NCBI GenBank assembly: GCA_030278955.1
Contig: JAOANR010000001.1
Location: 35,785,708 to 35,849,707, forward strand
DNA length: 64,000 bases
Source: Hygrophila difformis
Taxonomy: Eukaryota > Streptophyta > Magnoliopsida > Lamiales > Acanthaceae
Direction of reading: 5' to 3'
Below, piece after piece: positions 1 to 11,900 of this stretch. The position numbers and the translations under genes are program-made. The notes below the pieces were generated by a model that saw nothing but the letters and a program-made list of their open reading frames with translations, searched no databases and was not told the origin of the DNA. Every line of letters begins with the position of its first letter. The first letter of the stretch is position 1.

Positions 1-3000
1 GAGCACAAAGTCCATTGATAAATCAACCCATGGGCCCTCGGGAATTGGAAGAGGCATATAAAGACCATGTGGGTGTGATGTGGATTTTGCCTTCAGACAG
101 ACAATACACTTGGAGATAAACTCATCCACATCCCTCCTCATTCCCGGCCAATAAAACCTTTCAGTCAAAATTCCAGAAGTGGCGGTTCTGCCGAAATGTC
201 CCATGAGGTCGCCACTGTGTACCTCTCGAATGAGCAGCTCTCTAATTGATCCTCGTGGGATGCACAGTCGGTTTTCATAATACAGGAATCCCTCAAGCCT
301 CGAAAATTCTTTAAAACCGTGTGCTTCGGTTGCCGACCAAGCTTCTTGAAAGTCCGGATCAGTGGCATATTGATCCTTCACATGTTCAAATCCAATCAGA
401 TGAGTCGTGGCATAGGCCGCCAAGGCGTGTCTTCGGGAGAGGGCATCCGCAACAACATTTTCCTTTCCCTTTTTGTATTTGAGTACATAAGGGAAGGTCT
501 CTATGAATCCGCTCCATCGAGCATGCCGTTTTCCCAATTGACCTTGCGTCCTAATGTGCTTAAGGGTCTCGTGATCCGTATGAATGATGAACTCACGGCC
601 CCTTAAGTAGTGCTGCCACGTTTTCAAAGTCCTGACCACAGCGTAGAGCTCCTTGTCATAGGTTGAATAGTTCAGAACTGCTCCGGAGAACTTCTCACTG
701 TGGTATGCCACGGGTTTTCCATCTTGAAGCAAAACTGCTCCCATCCCTGTGCCTGAAGCGTCACATTCGATCTCGAATGGCTTCTCGAAATTCGGTAGGG
801 CCAAGACTGGGGCTTGGGTCAGCTTCTCTTTCAGCAGATCAAAACTTTTCTGCTCCGGCAGCCCCCACTTGAAAATCAATCCCTTTTTAAGCAGTGATGT
901 GAGGGGTGCCGCTATCAGACTGAATCCAGGGACAAACCTCCGAAAGAAACCGCATAGGCCTAAGAATTGCCTAACTTCATGAACAGTGGTAGGCGGTTTC
1001 CAGTCTGAGATTGCCTTGATCTTACTGCCATCAACTTTCAATCCGCCATCTCCAACAATATAGCCCAAAAAGGATAGCTCAGTTGCATGGAACGTGCATT
1101 TCTCCATGTTGGCATACAACTGTGCATTTCGTAGAGTATTCAGTACCTGTTGGACATGGTTGATATGATCAACAGTAGTAGAACTGTAAACTAAAATATC
1201 ATCAAAATAAACAACTACAAATTTATTTATATAGGGGCGAAGGGTCTCATTCATAAGGCGCATGAAGGTGGAAGGAGCATTCGTCAGTCCAAATGGCATG
1301 ACAAGCCATTCATAGAGTCCAAATTTGGTCTTGAACGCGGTCTTCCACTCATCTCCCGGCTGCATCCGGATCTGATGATAACCACTTCGCAGATCTATTT
1401 TGGAGAAAATGCTGGCGTGGCCCAGCTCATCAAGCATGTCATCGAGACGCGGTATTGGGTGCCGGTACTTGATAGTAATGGCATTCACGGCTCTGCAATC
1501 TACACACATGCGCCAGGTTCCATCCTTCTTGGGTACCAAGAGAACAGGTACGGCACAAGGTGAGAGGCTCTCACGCACCCAACCCTTGTTCATCAATTCT
1601 TGCACTTGGCGCTGTACTTCTTTTGTCTCTTCCGGTGTCATCCGATAAGCAGGCCTGTTCGGAATGGAAGCTCCCGGCACGAAGTCAATTCGATGCTCGA
1701 TTCCTCGCAGAGGCGGTAGGCCTGATGGAACTTCTTCCGGAAAGACATCAGCATTTTTCTCTAACATCCTGGAAAATTCAGCAGGAATATTAGGTGCAGC
1801 AGTGCATGTTCTGTAAGAACTGTCAATGGGTTTAGAAAAGGTAAGGAAACAGTAACCTGTCGAATTAGGCTCGCAGAGGGTCTGATCGAAATCAGTCCTT
1901 GTCATCAGAAGACAGGGATTCGCAGACGGCTCTTGAATACAGACAGCTTTGGCTTTACCCTTCCTTTCCTCCTTTTCCTTTCTCATGTTGGCTCGTAAGG
2001 CCTCTTGATCTGCTCTCAATAATTTTACAGACAATGGCTTGATGTTTATTTTTCTTCCCTCAAAAATAAAAGATATAGTGTTGGCACGCCCCTTGTAGTG
2101 AACATCTCGATCGAACAGCCACGGGCGGCCAAGAAGAATATGACACGCAGTCATTGGTATTACGTCACAGACGACGTCTTCAGCATAGGAACCAATCTTG
2201 ATTGGAATCTTGGCTCTTCGGTTGACCTTTAAATCACTGTTGTCGTTCATCCAATGCAAGAGATAGGGACTGGGGTGTGCTTCAGTCAGGAGATTTAACC
2301 TGCGAACGACATAGTCACTCACAGCGTTAGTACAACTCCCATTGTCAACAATGATTGAAGCTACACTTCCCTTAAGATCACAATGACAATAAAATAAATT
2401 CTCCCTTTGTTCAGTGGAGCTAGGAGTTCCTTCGGCTTTTTCTGCACTAAGGGACCGCATGGCCACTAAGTTGGTCAGTACATGGTCCTCCTCAATTGTC
2501 TCCTCCTGTTCTCCATAGAACTCATCATCATCATCATTGTTCGGTTCATCGTGATCCCCTCTGGCTGGTTCCTCTTCATCGTCAGAAGACAAAAGCCTTA
2601 TAGCTCCATCTTCCATAACTGCAGCCCTTTTGACATAGGTGCAATTAGGGGAGATGTGTCCCTTGCGGCCACACTTGTAGCATGTGACTTCCTTATGCTT
2701 GTCCTTTTCGAACCTAGGCCTTTCGATGGTTGCAGGCTTCGGGGCTTCTTGTCGGTAGACCTTGAAGTCCTTGGCCATTTCAAAACCTTTGGTTCGGGGC
2801 TTGTCTTCTTTCGGAGCCCACGGTTTGTTCCACTGCTTCTGAGAGCTAGAAGTAGCTCCGGCAGTTGATCTGAACTGAACTCGTGGTCCGGATTCTTTGA
2901 ATTGCTTTTCAAGTTGGGCAGCAAGTTCTACCAATTCTTCCAATGTGTTATACGGTCGCAATTTGGCCTCCTTCCTGATTTCCACTCTTAAACCTCGAAG

Positions 3001-4128
3001 GAATCTGGTTATGGTCAGCTCCTCGTCCTCTATGCACCCGGCTTTCATCATCAAAACTTCCATCTCTTGATAGTACTCGGGTACAGTTTTGGAACCTTGG
3101 CTTAAGAAGGAAAGTTTCTCATAAGTATCCATGCGGTAATGAGATGGCACGAATCGGTGGTGCATCAACCCGGTGAGATGTTCCCATGTGCGGACAGGTT
3201 GGTGTCCTCCTCGAATCTCGCGAAGCGTTCTCTGCCACCAAATCAACGCATAGTCCTTAAACGCACAAACAGCCATATTGACCTTTCTGAGTTCCGGATA
3301 GTCATGACAGTTAAAAATGAGTTCCATTTGATCTTTCCATTCCAAGTATTCGTCTGGGTCGGAGGTGCCTCGGAATATGGGAATCTCGAACTTGATTCCT
3401 TTCATTTCCTGATGTTGCTCACGATCCCGATTGTTCTGATTGTGCCTTGGATTGGGTCTGTCAATTCCGGGTCCTACAGGGAAACCATTGAAATCATCAG
3501 ATTCATCATCGCCAAAATCATCATTATTTATTACATTATTATTATCATTCAAATTTTGTGCGAGTGGTGCTCGTGGGTGTCGCGGGTTTCGTGGAACGGG
3601 TGGCACGCGGTTGGCTTGTTGTTCCAAAATTTGTTGACGCTCGCGTGCAACGGCCATTTGCTGTGGTCCCATTTGTCTATTCAGTGGAGGGTTGAATTCG
3701 ACCCGTCGCCGATGGGCCATAGCATTCTCGGCTTCCGCCATATCCCTTGGATTAATGCCTGTAGCACCACTTCCACTAGCTCCCACACCACTGGGTCCGC
3801 TTGGTGGACTAGTTTGGACAGGTTCTGGAGTCATATGGGGAGTCCCTTGGGGTGTTCCTTTGTCATACTCTTGTTGTAGTCTTATTTCAACAGCCCTCAA
3901 GGTCTCGGCTCGAACAGCTGCAGCGTGTCGAGCGAGTTCCCCACTTAATCCTCCTTCGACCGTCTCCAGTCTCTGCCTGACTTCAGAGAATTGCTCACTT
4001 AATCCACTTAGTCCATTCATCTGCTCTGCCAAATCCTTCACTTGGGCAGTGATGTCCCTTGTTGAACGACTGTTCTCGGCCACAATGGCCATAAGTTCTC
4101 GTACAGTAGGTTCAGAATCACCTGCCAT
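1..4128 (-). CDS. Element A gag-pol polyprotein, 3' end outside the window
   Basis: Reading from the ATG at 4128 gives 1376 codons to the window edge. Gag begins [13 protein letters not shown] with a probable coiled coil (about residues 10-75). It is followed by a capsid-like domain ([21 protein letters not shown]) and a zinc knuckle [14 protein letters not shown] at about residue 480. The protease has the clade's VDNGSCTN in place of D-S/T-G-A. RT shows [18 protein letters not shown] and YFDD (around base 1200, in the same frame as the start). RNase H shows [23 protein letters not shown] and VADALSRR. Integrase shows its HHCC half (CIVCLKAKS) and reaches the first catalytic D in MDFVL at base 1. 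ATG, YFDD and MDFVL share one frame, which argues against any net frameshift. I did not check every codon for stops individually. The protein would make virus-like particles and copy and insert the element. Confidence 0.85.
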   Translation of the reverse strand, partial: MAGDSEPTVRELMAIVAENSRSTRDITAQVKDLAEQMNGLSGLSEQFSEVRQRLETVEGGLSGELARHAAAVRAETLRAVEIRLQQEYDKGTPQGTPHMTPEPVQTSPPSGPSGVGASGSGATGINPRDMAEAENAMAHRRRVEFNPPLNRQMGPQQMAVARERQQILEQQANRVPPVPRNPRHPRAPLAQNLNDNNNVINNDDFGDDESDDFNGFPVGPGIDRPNPRHNQNNRDREQHQEMKGIKFEIPIFRGTSDPDEYLEWKDQMELIFNCHDYPELRKVNMAVCAFKDYALIWWQRTLREIRGGHQPVRTWEHLTGLMHHRFVPSHYRMDTYEKLSFLSQGSKTVPEYYQEMEVLMMKAGCIEDEELTITRFLRGLRVEIRKEAKLRPYNTLEELVELAAQLEKQFKESGPRVQFRSTAGATSSSQKQWNKPWAPKEDKPRTKGFEMAKDFKVYRQEAPKPATIERPRFEKDKHKEVTCYKCGRKGHISPNCTYVKRAAVMEDGAIRLLSSDDEEEPARGDHDEPNNDDDDEFYGEQEETIEEDHVLTNLVAMRSLSAEKAEGTPSSTEQRENLFYCHCDLKGSVASIIVDNGSCTNAVSDYVVRRLNLLTEAHPSPYLLHWMNDNSDLKVNRRAKIPIKIGSYAEDVVCDVIPMTACHILLGRPWLFDRDVHYKGRANTISFIFEGRKINIKPLSVKLLRADQEALRANMRKEKEERKGKAKAVCIQEPSANPCLLMTRTDFDQTLCEPNSTGYCFLTFSKPIDSSYRTCTAAPNIPAEFSRMLEKNADVFPEEVPSGLPPLRGIEHRIDFVPGASIPNRPAYRMTPEETKEVQRQVQELMNKGWVRESLSPCAVPVLLVPKKDGTWRMCVDCRAVNAITIKYRHPIPRLDDMLDELGHASIFSKIDLRSGYHQIRMQPGDEWKTAFKTKFGLYEWLVMPFGLTNAPSTFMRLMNETLRPYINKFVVVYFDDILVYSSTTVDHINHVQQVLNTLRNAQLYANMEKCTFHATELSFLGYIVGDGGLKVDGSKIKAISDWKPPTTVHEVRQFLGLCGFFRRFVPGFSLIAAPLTSLLKKGLIFKWGLPEQKSFDLLKEKLTQAPVLALPNFEKPFEIECDASGTGMGAVLLQDGKPVAYHSEKFSGAVLNYSTYDKELYAVVRTLKTWQHYLRGREFIIHTDHETLKHIRTQGQLGKRHARWSGFIETFPYVLKYKKGKENVVADALSRRHALAAYATTHLIGFEHVKDQYATDPDFQEAWSATEAHGFKEFSRLEGFLYYENRLCIPRGSIRELLIREVHSGDLMGHFGRTATSGILTERFYWPGMRRDVDEFISKCIVCLKAKSTSHPHGLYMPLPIPEGPWVDLSMDFVL

Positions 4129-6106
4129 AGCACTATATCAAACAAGAAATATTATAGATATAAAGCGGTTAGAAAGAAAATATTTTTCTGGGCCTCTCAG
4201 TGTATCACTCTCACTCTTGATCACAACCCAATGAGGTAAATTGGGGTTAATTCACAATTCGGAGAATGCAAACCGAAATGGCCACGAATTTTCGGAAATG
4301 GAATGAGTAAGTTGAGGACGGAATTATGGGACGCGCAATACACGGACAGTGTGTAATTGCTCGACTCAATTCAAGGAAGCAATGACATGTATGTGATATG
4401 CAATGCAAATGATAATTGAGCACAAGTCGATTAGTGCAATTGCTCTCAACGTTCACTATCCTTTGAAATTGGTTGTCCTCAATCAGTCCCACACAATATA
4501 TAAGTAAGCTCACTTGAAAAATAACACTCGGGAAAAATTCGCGATACTCAAGTGGCTTCTCGGCTAGGTATCACAATTTATGAGAGGAATTCCAATGCCT
4601 TTATAATAGGCGGAACTTCAACTCAATGTTCGTGAACTTTGTTCAGAGGAACAATTGTGCCAGTCAGATATCCACTTTATTGTATCACTAAAAATATAGT
4701 CCCAATGTCCCAAAGTATGTTTGTGGCTCACTTTTGCACTCAAAACACTCAAGGAAGTCAAAACCCTAGAATTTTCAAAAGTGGGCAGTTTGAACTTCAG
4801 TTCCAGATTTTCTGTTATGCACTTTTGGCTGTTTTCGGGACAGCAAATCGTCTCCAATTAATGTGGGGTTTTAAGGATATCAATCTTGCACGGATTGGGA
4901 AGAGATACAAACAAAAAACACCAGGTTTTGTCTACTCACGCGCCCACACTCGCGGATTCTTTTTGGTGTCGCCAGGAAAGGACACCTTTTGCCAAAAAGG
5001 TGATAACGACCTCAAAACAACTCCAAATTTGGTGATTCAAAATCCTATGGATTCAGCACTCAAAATTCTTGAATATGGTTGAAGATTCATCTGGAAACTC
5101 GAAGAACTCAAGAAGTTATGAACTCCCAAAGTTGCTGCTCTCGCGGATGCACTTGGGCAGAATTTTTGTTTTCGTTGTTTGATCGACCAAATGAACTCCA
5201 AACGCTTCGAAACCACTTCCTATGGATTCCTAACACCCAAAATATGTAAACCCACCCCTTGGAATGAAAGCAGGTCGTCTTCCCCAAAGAGAACAAACAC
5301 CAAAATGTTCCAGATTGTGAAAATAGGGAGCAAACTAGGCACTTGTTCAACCAAACTTGTGTTCAATGCTCAAAATGCTTGGTGAATGATGCAATATCCA
5401 TACATTGATGATTATATGAAGGAAAACAAGCTCATAAACACAAGATTAGAGAATCAAAAAGCAAAGCATATGATATTTTTGGATTTTTGGATGAAGAACA
5501 CCAAGAACATCAAGAATCTTCAAATGAGCATAACTTGGGCATATGAACTCGGATTTGGATGAATCATATACCAATGGAAAGCTCTTGAGATGAGGATCAA
5601 GAATATGGGTTCAGATTTCTCAGAAAACCAACGAACCAAAACCAGAAAATTAAGAAATGGGACAGCAAGCTTTCTTTTTAGGGTTTTCAAGAATTTTTGA
5701 TGGAATATGAGGGATTTGGAAAAATTTGGGCATTATAACCCCTAGGAATGGATGATATGAGGTTGCCAAATGGAACGTGGTTCCAAATGGGGAGTGGTGG
5801 TGTGTGAAGAGTGATGAACAAAGCAAGAACAAGATGAAGAACAAGATTTTGAGAAAATAGGGCCAAGATCTTCAAAAATTCATAGAAAATGATTCCCTTG
5901 GCCAAATTTTTCAAACTTTATATGAATCTCTATGTAATCAACTCAAGGAATCCAAATATGAACTCAGATTCCAAAAATTTCAAACATAAAAATTCGGACA
6001 GACCATGAACAGTAACCAGTGGATGTATTTTTGGTATTTTTGGTGGTTTTTTTTTTGAATTTTTATGGGTTTTTGATGAAGAAAAACACAATATGATCCA
6101 ACTTTT
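4129..6106 (-). other. Element A leader (5' UTR) between PBS and gag
   Basis: About 2 kb without a credible gene. It holds two boxes shared with other elements here: TTGAATTGAGTCGAGCA (minus strand, 4374-4358) and a block at about 4541-4690 with the minus-strand motif CAATAAAGTGGATAT followed by GACTGGCACAATTG. Short ORFs inside are not conserved and are left out. Roles in packaging or translation are inference. Confidence 0.75.
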
Positions 6107-6118
6107 GCTCTGATACCA
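6107..6118 (-). other. Primer binding site of A (initiator-Met tRNA)
   Basis: The minus strand reads TGGTATCAGAGC, the complement of the 3' end of plant initiator methionine tRNA. It lies 10 nt inside the LTR end at 6129. Confidence 0.93.
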
Positions 6119-6506
6119 AATTAAAAGATGCCACGAACGGACCGTAGTTGGACACAATATTGCTTGAAGATGTTGCCTATTGACACGTGGTGCCAATAGG
6201 GGAAAATGAAACCAAAAAAAACAAGAACAAAGAAGAACACAAAAGGGATATGGAAGCAATCACAATTAAAGGGGGTTAGGAGAAGCTAAACAAGGTATGA
6301 AGACCTTGTCCTCAACTCAAGCTAACCATCCAATAACCTTGATTAGTGACCATTTTTGGGTGCTTCAATTCCAAAATGGTGAGGGTTTCCCAATAAACAC
6401 TCAAAGGGGTATTGTTCAAACTTGGTTTGAGACAATGTGATCTTTTGCAACAAATAAGAGAAGGGTTCTCAATATTAAATTCAACAAAAGATGAGAAACA
6501 TTGTTT

Positions 6507-6530
6507 GGGAGGACATATATATAGGCCTCC
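6507..6530 (-). promoter_or_regulatory. TATA box in an inverted repeat, A LTR
   Basis: TATATATA is flanked by GGAGG on one side and CCTCC on the other, so the core promoter is nearly symmetrical. The same design recurs in the LTRs of the other families. Confidence 0.75.
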
Positions 6531-6604
6531 AACTTACAAGGGCAAAATAGGAAGAAAAATACATGAAAAATCCTAGAAACATGAAAAATGGCATTCTGGA
6601 CAGA

Positions 6605-6790
6605 CTTTGTCGCGAAACATGGTCTGTGTCGCGGAACATGGCATCGCGACTGGGTCTGTGTCGCGGAACAGCCTTTGTCGCGGAACAGACTTTGTCGCGG
6701 AACAGCCTTTGTCGCGGAACAGAGTCCTTGTCGCGGAACAGGGCCTTTGTCGCGGAATCTTGTCGCGGAACAGGGTCTTTGTCGCGGAGC
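6605..6790 (-). repeat. TCGCGG tandem array in the U3 of A
   Basis: About ten imperfect units of the type TTTGTCGCGGAACA, spaced about 14-20 bp, with two divergent units containing CATCGCGAC. The units lie upstream of the TATA box in the direction of transcription, the position of an enhancer array. Confidence 0.85.
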
Positions 6791-6794
6791 ACGG

Positions 6795-6806
6795 TTTCGC
6801 GCCAAA
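6795..6806. promoter_or_regulatory. Candidate E2F site TTTCGCGCCAAA
   Basis: Perfect match to the symmetrical E2F consensus TTTSGCGCSAAA, next to the TCGCGG array. The same site occurs in LTR J at 54467-54478. The match is direct; binding is inference. Confidence 0.5.
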
Positions 6807-7323
6807 GGTGGTTTAGCGACAAGAGTCTTGAAAATCCAACAAGTCTGGAGCAGGCCCACAGTAGTTGTTTAATTTATTACATGCCATGTTTAAACTAGAA
6901 TAAGTCTGAATTAAACAAAATAACAGTTCAACACTTCCGATCATTGACTGGTCTCCGGCCGGCGACGGCGGCGGCGCCGACCAAACTCCGGCCAAGTTCC
7001 GGTCAACTTCCGGCGAACTCCGATCAAGCTCCGGTGACGTCCGGCGGCTCTCCGGTGGCTCTCCGGCGGCGGCGTTGACTGTACTCCTCCTTCTTCAGTG
7101 TAGAATTGGAGAGCCCATGCATGGCATGTATGGGCGATCCCCAATTTCCTCAAGCTGGATCAGAATTAATGCTTCCGGACTGCTTCCCTCTTCTCTGTTG
7201 ATGTCGGCTTGGAACTCTGCGGTTCTGAGGAGACTGGCAATTTTATCTGTAAATCTTTTAGCTCTGGTTCGGGAGCATGGTCCATCCGGTATCATAGTTG
7301 CAGTTGATCTGGCTACCACGCCA

Positions 7324-7424
7324 CCCGCCTGCACCACCCCTTCAAGTTTCCATCCATTCTTAGTGAAGTCTCCTTATATTGTTCTTGTTTATTTTCATTA
7401 TTAGCCTATAGTATTCAATTGATC
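7324..7424 (+). repeat. M: 3'-terminal fragment of a B-related LTR
   Basis: It closely follows the last 80-90 nt of the B LTRs (CTTAGTGAAGTCTC, then TTAGCCTATAGTATTCAAT, then GATCCGTGGCA). The remainder of this LTR must lie left of element A, outside the window. Bases 7425-7429 (CCTTG) would be its target duplication. It interrupts the gag of K. Confidence 0.8.
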
Positions 7425-7776
7425 CGTGGCACCTTGGGATGTGGTATTGTTCCTCAAGTTCCTGATCGGCTTCGGCCATATCATCATCAGGATTAATTTC
7501 ACTTTGCTCCGTGTCTGGGGTGTTGTGTGGAGCGGTCGGGCTTGGGGTACCAATGTCCCCTAACTGACGTCTCTGTACCATTCGGTTTATGTGTTGCTCC
7601 ACTGCATTTCCCTGAATTCGGAGTCTATCCTCAAGATCTTTGTGCAGGCCTTCGATCTGACTATCTACTCTGCTATTGATGTCTTCAATCTTTTTATCAA
7701 TTCTTTCCATTTTCTGGTTCAATGACTGAAGGAAATTGATAATGTCAGAGTTCGATGTTCCAGATGCTCCTGCCAT
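7425..7776 (-). pseudogene. Element K gag, N-terminal fragment
   Basis: The ORF starts at 7776 with MAGASGTSNSDIINFLQSL and is cut after about 117 codons by the M LTR end; residues beyond 7425 in the same frame are M sequence. Seen: the MAG start typical of the gags here, a heptad-rich coiled coil (about residues 20-55, KMERIDKKIEDINSRVD) and an acidic stretch near the end (DDDMAEADQELEEQ). In other elements this segment precedes the capsid domain and probably mediates multimerisation (family inference). Nothing remains of K downstream of this point. Confidence 0.75.
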
Positions 7777-7810
7777 GATGTCAGTCTAATCTGCTCAACA
7801 AAAATCAAGC

Positions 7811-7838
<28 letters not shown>
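7811..7838. repeat. (TA)n microsatellite
   Basis: Fourteen TA dinucleotides just upstream of the K gag start. A shorter AT-rich run sits at the corresponding place in D (about 30576-30600) and F (about 52610-52640). Confidence 0.95.
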
Positions 7839-7842
<4 letters not shown>

Positions 7843-8449
7843 GTTAGTAGCACTTATACAACAGTAAAATTTCTCTTGGGAAGCACTCTCAGTCTTCAAT
7901 CACTTGGCCCGATGCTTCCGTAAAGACTTCAACCACACTTGAAATTGAAGTTGAAAACAAGACTGTTGTTTGAACCTATTAAGACTCAACAGAAACAGAA
8001 ATAAAAAAAAATAAAAATAAAGATAAAATAATTACAGATGTTAATACACTGAAAATATGTGATCACAATGTAAGGATTCTATGTTACTGCGATTAATCAC
8101 TGTTGCACTGCAAATTCCAAATCCTCGCAAGGGGTTAAAAATATCGAGAGGAGTTTAAAAATTCTGAAAAGAGTCCTCACTGCACTCGACTCCCAATTGA
8201 TCACACTAGGCTCCCAATATATCTGTGTATCAACAATCAATGCACCAATATAATGTGATTTAAATTTTCCCGGAGGAATTTCAACGGTTCGGTTTCACTT
8301 GTTGAGTGAGGAACTTTACGAGCAGAACATTGCCTGATTAAAGCTTCAACTCAGTGTTCATACCAAGGGTAGAGGAACCAAGTGCCAACTGTGTATATCC
8401 AACTTAGGAAAAATTTTGATCACAAAATAAACAGGGGTGTAAATTAAAC

Positions 8450-8705
8450 AATAGGTGCGGTTTAAAGGAAGGGGGGGCGGGGGGTAGACCGCACCAACTA
8501 TGAGATTTAGAGACAATTTTGGAACAAAAATTGAAGGTGAGTTCGGTCTAAGGGTTAGACCGCACCAACTTATGTAGACCGAACTTGGTGCTCAAACTTG
8601 GAGTTCAACTTTTCTTCTTGATCACTTTAAGGTGAAGTTCGAATTAGAGGTGTAAGTTCGGTTTATAGACCGAACTAAGGATGTGTAGACCGAACTTGGG
8701 GTGTT
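8450..8705. repeat. Cluster of AGTTCGGT / ACCGAACT inverted motifs
   Basis: About seven copies of (A)GTTCGGT or its complement, some as ACCGCACC variants, in both orientations. One pair at about 8653-8674 gives 8-bp perfect arms (AGTTCGGT/ACCGAACT) around TTATAG. Confidence 0.75.
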
Positions 8706-8963
8706 GTAGCCACAATCTTTGACTTTCTTCACCTTATCTCAAATCAAATGATGACTCTACACTCTCCAAGGGCTAGTAGCGGCTATTATGTCACATCTGG
8801 TCTCCTTTCAGCCGCCCCAAATGTCTTCAAATTGGATCAACACAATAATTCTTTTCAAGATCAAGGATCAAGTATGAAGGTCTCAAGAACAATTATGAAT
8901 AAGCAAGGTGGTGGTGAGGAACAAGATGAACACTCAAATTTTGATTTTGGAATTTTTGATGCA

Positions 8964-11900
8964 ATACGACACTTTGTCCGATCTGGTGGAGCTAGCCATG
9001 AAGCTTGAAACCGATGATCGACCTCGAGTGCAGAAATACCGACAGGATTACGGATCCAGTTCGCAGAAACCTTGGGGTCAAAAGACGTTCATTCCCAGGG
9101 ACGATAAGCCCAAGCCGAAAGGTTTCGAAATGGCCAGGGAATTTAAGACCTACCGTCCAGAAGGTCCTAAACCCGCGGTCATCGAGAGGCCAAAATTTGA
9201 CAAGGATCGGAAGAAGGAAGTCACGTGCTTCAAATGCGGTCGAAAGGGACATTACTCACCTGAGTGCCCTTTCACCAAAAGAGCTGCACTAATGGAAGAC
9301 GGATCTTGGAGAATAATAGACTCCGACGATGAACAACCTGAACAGGCTGAGAGAGAAGAAAATGATGACTCCGATGACAGTGAAGAATTCTACGCTGCCG
9401 AGGAAATAGTTGAAGAGGATCGCAAGCTAACTAATTTGGTGGCTATGCGGACTCTCAGTGCTGAACGATCAGAAGAAAAATCTCGATCTGACGAGCAACG
9501 GGAGAATTTATTTTATTGTCATTGTGATTTAAAGGGCAATGTTGCTTCAGTAATTGTGGATAATGGAAGTTGCACTAATGCTGTGAGCGCTTATGTTGTT
9601 CGCATATTAGGAATTCCGACGGAAGAGCATCCGAGTCCCTACCGCCTCCATTGGATGAATGACAATAGCGACCTGAAAGTCAACCGACGAGCCAAAATTC
9701 CTATCAAAATCGGGTCCTATTCTGAAAATGTCATTTGTGACGTCATTCCCATGACTGCCTGCCACATTTTATTGGGCCGACCGTGGTTGTATGATCGCGA
9801 TGTTAAATACAAGGGTCGTGCCAATTGTTTATCTTTTGTTTTTAAACAAAAGAAAATAAATGTCAAACCACTGTCTGTAAAAATGGTTCGGGCAGATCAA
9901 GAAATTCTGCGTGCTAACATGAAGAAGGACGAGGCAGAGCGAAAATTGAAGGACAAAGGGAAGACCCTCTGCATCGAGAGCACCTCTGCCAATCCTTGCC
10001 TGCTGACGACTCGAACCGATTTTGAGCAAACAATGCGCGCACCGAGCTCAACAGGTTACTGTTTCCTTGCTTTTGCAAAACCTGTTGAAGATATTCATAG
10101 AACTTGCACTGCTGCACCTAATATTCCTATTAATTTTTCCAGGATGTTAGACGAAAATTCGGATATCTTCCCGGAAGAAGTTCCGGCTGGTCTGCCACCT
10201 CTACGAGGCATCGAACATCAAATCGATTTCGTGCCAGGTGCTTCAATTCCAAACCGGCCAGCCTACCGAATGAATCCGGAGGAGACCAAAGAAGTGCAGA
10301 GACAAGTGCAAGAGCTGGTGAACAAGGGATGGGTCCGAGAAAGCCTCTCACCTTGTGCCGTACCTGTCTTATTGGTTCCCAAGAAGGACGGAACATGGCG
10401 CATGTGTGTCGACTGCCGTGCTGTCAATGCAATTACTATCAAGTACCGGCACCCCATTCCCCGTTTGGACGACATGCTTGACGAGCTGGGTCACGCCAGC
10501 ATATTTTCCAAGATTGACTTACGAAGCGGTTATCATCAAATCCGGATGCAACCGGGAGATGAATGGAAGACGGCGTTCAAGACGAAATTCGGATTATATG
10601 AATGGCTAGTTATGCCATTTGGACTAACGAACGCGCCTTCAACCTTCATGCGGCTTATGAATGAGACCCTTCGACCATTTATTAATAAATTTGTAGTTGT
10701 ATATTTCGATGATATTCTTGTGTACAGTTCTAGCGAGTCTGATCACCTTTCCCATGTTCAACAGGTACTGAACAGGTTACGGGAAGTTCGGTTATATGCC
10801 AACAAGGAGAAGTGTACCTTCCATGCAACCGAACTCTCGTTCCTCGGTTATATTGTCGGACGTGGAGGTCTTAAGGTCGATGAGACGAAAATAAAAACGA
10901 TCTCGGAATGAAAACCACCCACGAGCGTACATGAAGTTCGACAATTCTTGGGTCTGTGTGGTTTCTTTCGGAGATTCGTCCCCAATTTCAGTCTGATTGC
11001 GGAACCCCTGACTTCACTGCTCAAGAAAGGACTTGTCTACAAATGGGGACCGCCCGAACAGAAAAGCTTCGAGGAGCTGAAGAGCAAGCTGACCCACGCA
11101 CCGGTATTAGCCTTACCTGATTTTGATCTGCCATTCGAGGTAGAATGCGATGCATCGGGCACCGGCATGGGAGCAGTCTTATTACAAAATGGAAAGCCAG
11201 TGGCATACCACAGCGAGAAGTTCTCTGGCGCTCAGTTGAATTATTCCACATACGACAAAGAACTCTACGCTGTGGTTCAAGCGTTAAAGACGTGGCAACA
11301 TTATCTGCGGGGCCGTGAGTTCATCATTCATACTGACCATGAGACCCTCAAGCATATTCGGAACCAAGGCCAACTGGGGAAAAGGCATGCACGCTGGAGT
11401 GGATTTATCGAGACTTTCCCGTATGTGCTCAAGTACAAAAAGGGGAAGGAAAATATTGTTGCAGATGCTTTATCCCGAAGGACAGCCTTGGCGGCCATTG
11501 CCACGACCCACCTGATTGGCTTCGAGCATATTAAGGATCAATATGCCACTGATCCTGACTTCAAAGAGTTTTGGGCAGAAACCGAAAAGCACGGTCCAAG
11601 GAGTTTTCAAGACTGGATGGATTTCTGTATTACGAGAACCGACTGTGCATTCCTAAAGGATCCGTACGGGAGTTGCTGATCAAAGAAGTTCACAGCGGAG
11701 ATCTTATGGGACATTTCGGGAGGACTGCCACTTTGGGTATTTTAAGTGAACGATTTTACTGGCCGGGAATGAGGAAAGAAGTGGACGATCTGATCTCCAA
11801 GTGCATCGTCTGTCTGAAGGCGAAGTCCACTTCCAAGCCACACGGGTTATATATGCCTCTACCAATTCCCGAGGGACCATGGATTGATCTTTCTATGGAC

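Larger units (their letters stand above)
1..7323 (-). mobile_element. Element A: Ty3/gypsy CRM-like retrotransposon, 5' LTR plus most of gag-pol, truncated by the window edge
   Basis: Read on the minus strand: 5' LTR (7323-6129), PBS (6118-6107), a 2-kb leader, then gag-pol from 4128 to base 1. The rest of integrase, the PPT and the 3' LTR lie outside the window. The LTR begins TGGCGTGGTAGCC and ends TGGCA, the same termini type as D, F and G. A interrupts a plus-strand LTR (M), of which 7324-7424 remains. The target duplication should be 7324-7328 (CCCGC), but its partner is off the window. The coding frame is consistent from the ATG at 4128 to base 1, so nothing visible marks A as dead. Confidence 0.9.
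6129..7323 (-). repeat. 5' LTR of A (1195 bp)
   Basis: Bounded on the minus strand by TGGCGTGG at 7323 and TGGCA at 6129. In the direction of transcription it contains a tail-coding segment of pol (7323 to about 7095, with IPDGPCSRTRAKRF), then a CCGG-rich block (about 7070-6955). A consensus E2F-like site (6806-6795), a TCGCGG array (6790-6605) and a TATA palindrome (6530-6507) follow, then R-U5. From about 6300 to 7060 it is nearly identical to the middle of the solo LTR J. Confidence 0.9.
7777..8963 (-). other. Element K leader fragment
   Basis: Non-coding sequence upstream of the K gag start. It resembles other leaders in parts (about 8270-8400, and 8183-8196 with CACTCGACTCCCAA). It contains an AT microsatellite (7811-7838) and an ACCGAACT repeat cluster (about 8450-8705). 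It ends abruptly at 8963 without a PBS or LTR, where truncated G begins. Confidence 0.7.

Noticed and set aside
1..4128. A as a degraded pseudogene because no complete ORF closes within the window
   Set aside because: The frame has a start at 4128 and is consistent to base 1; it lacks a stop only because the window ends.
8748..9008. ORF across the K/G junction as a new fusion gene
   Set aside because: It is out of frame with gag on the G side and made of leader sequence on the other, so a chance product of the deletion.
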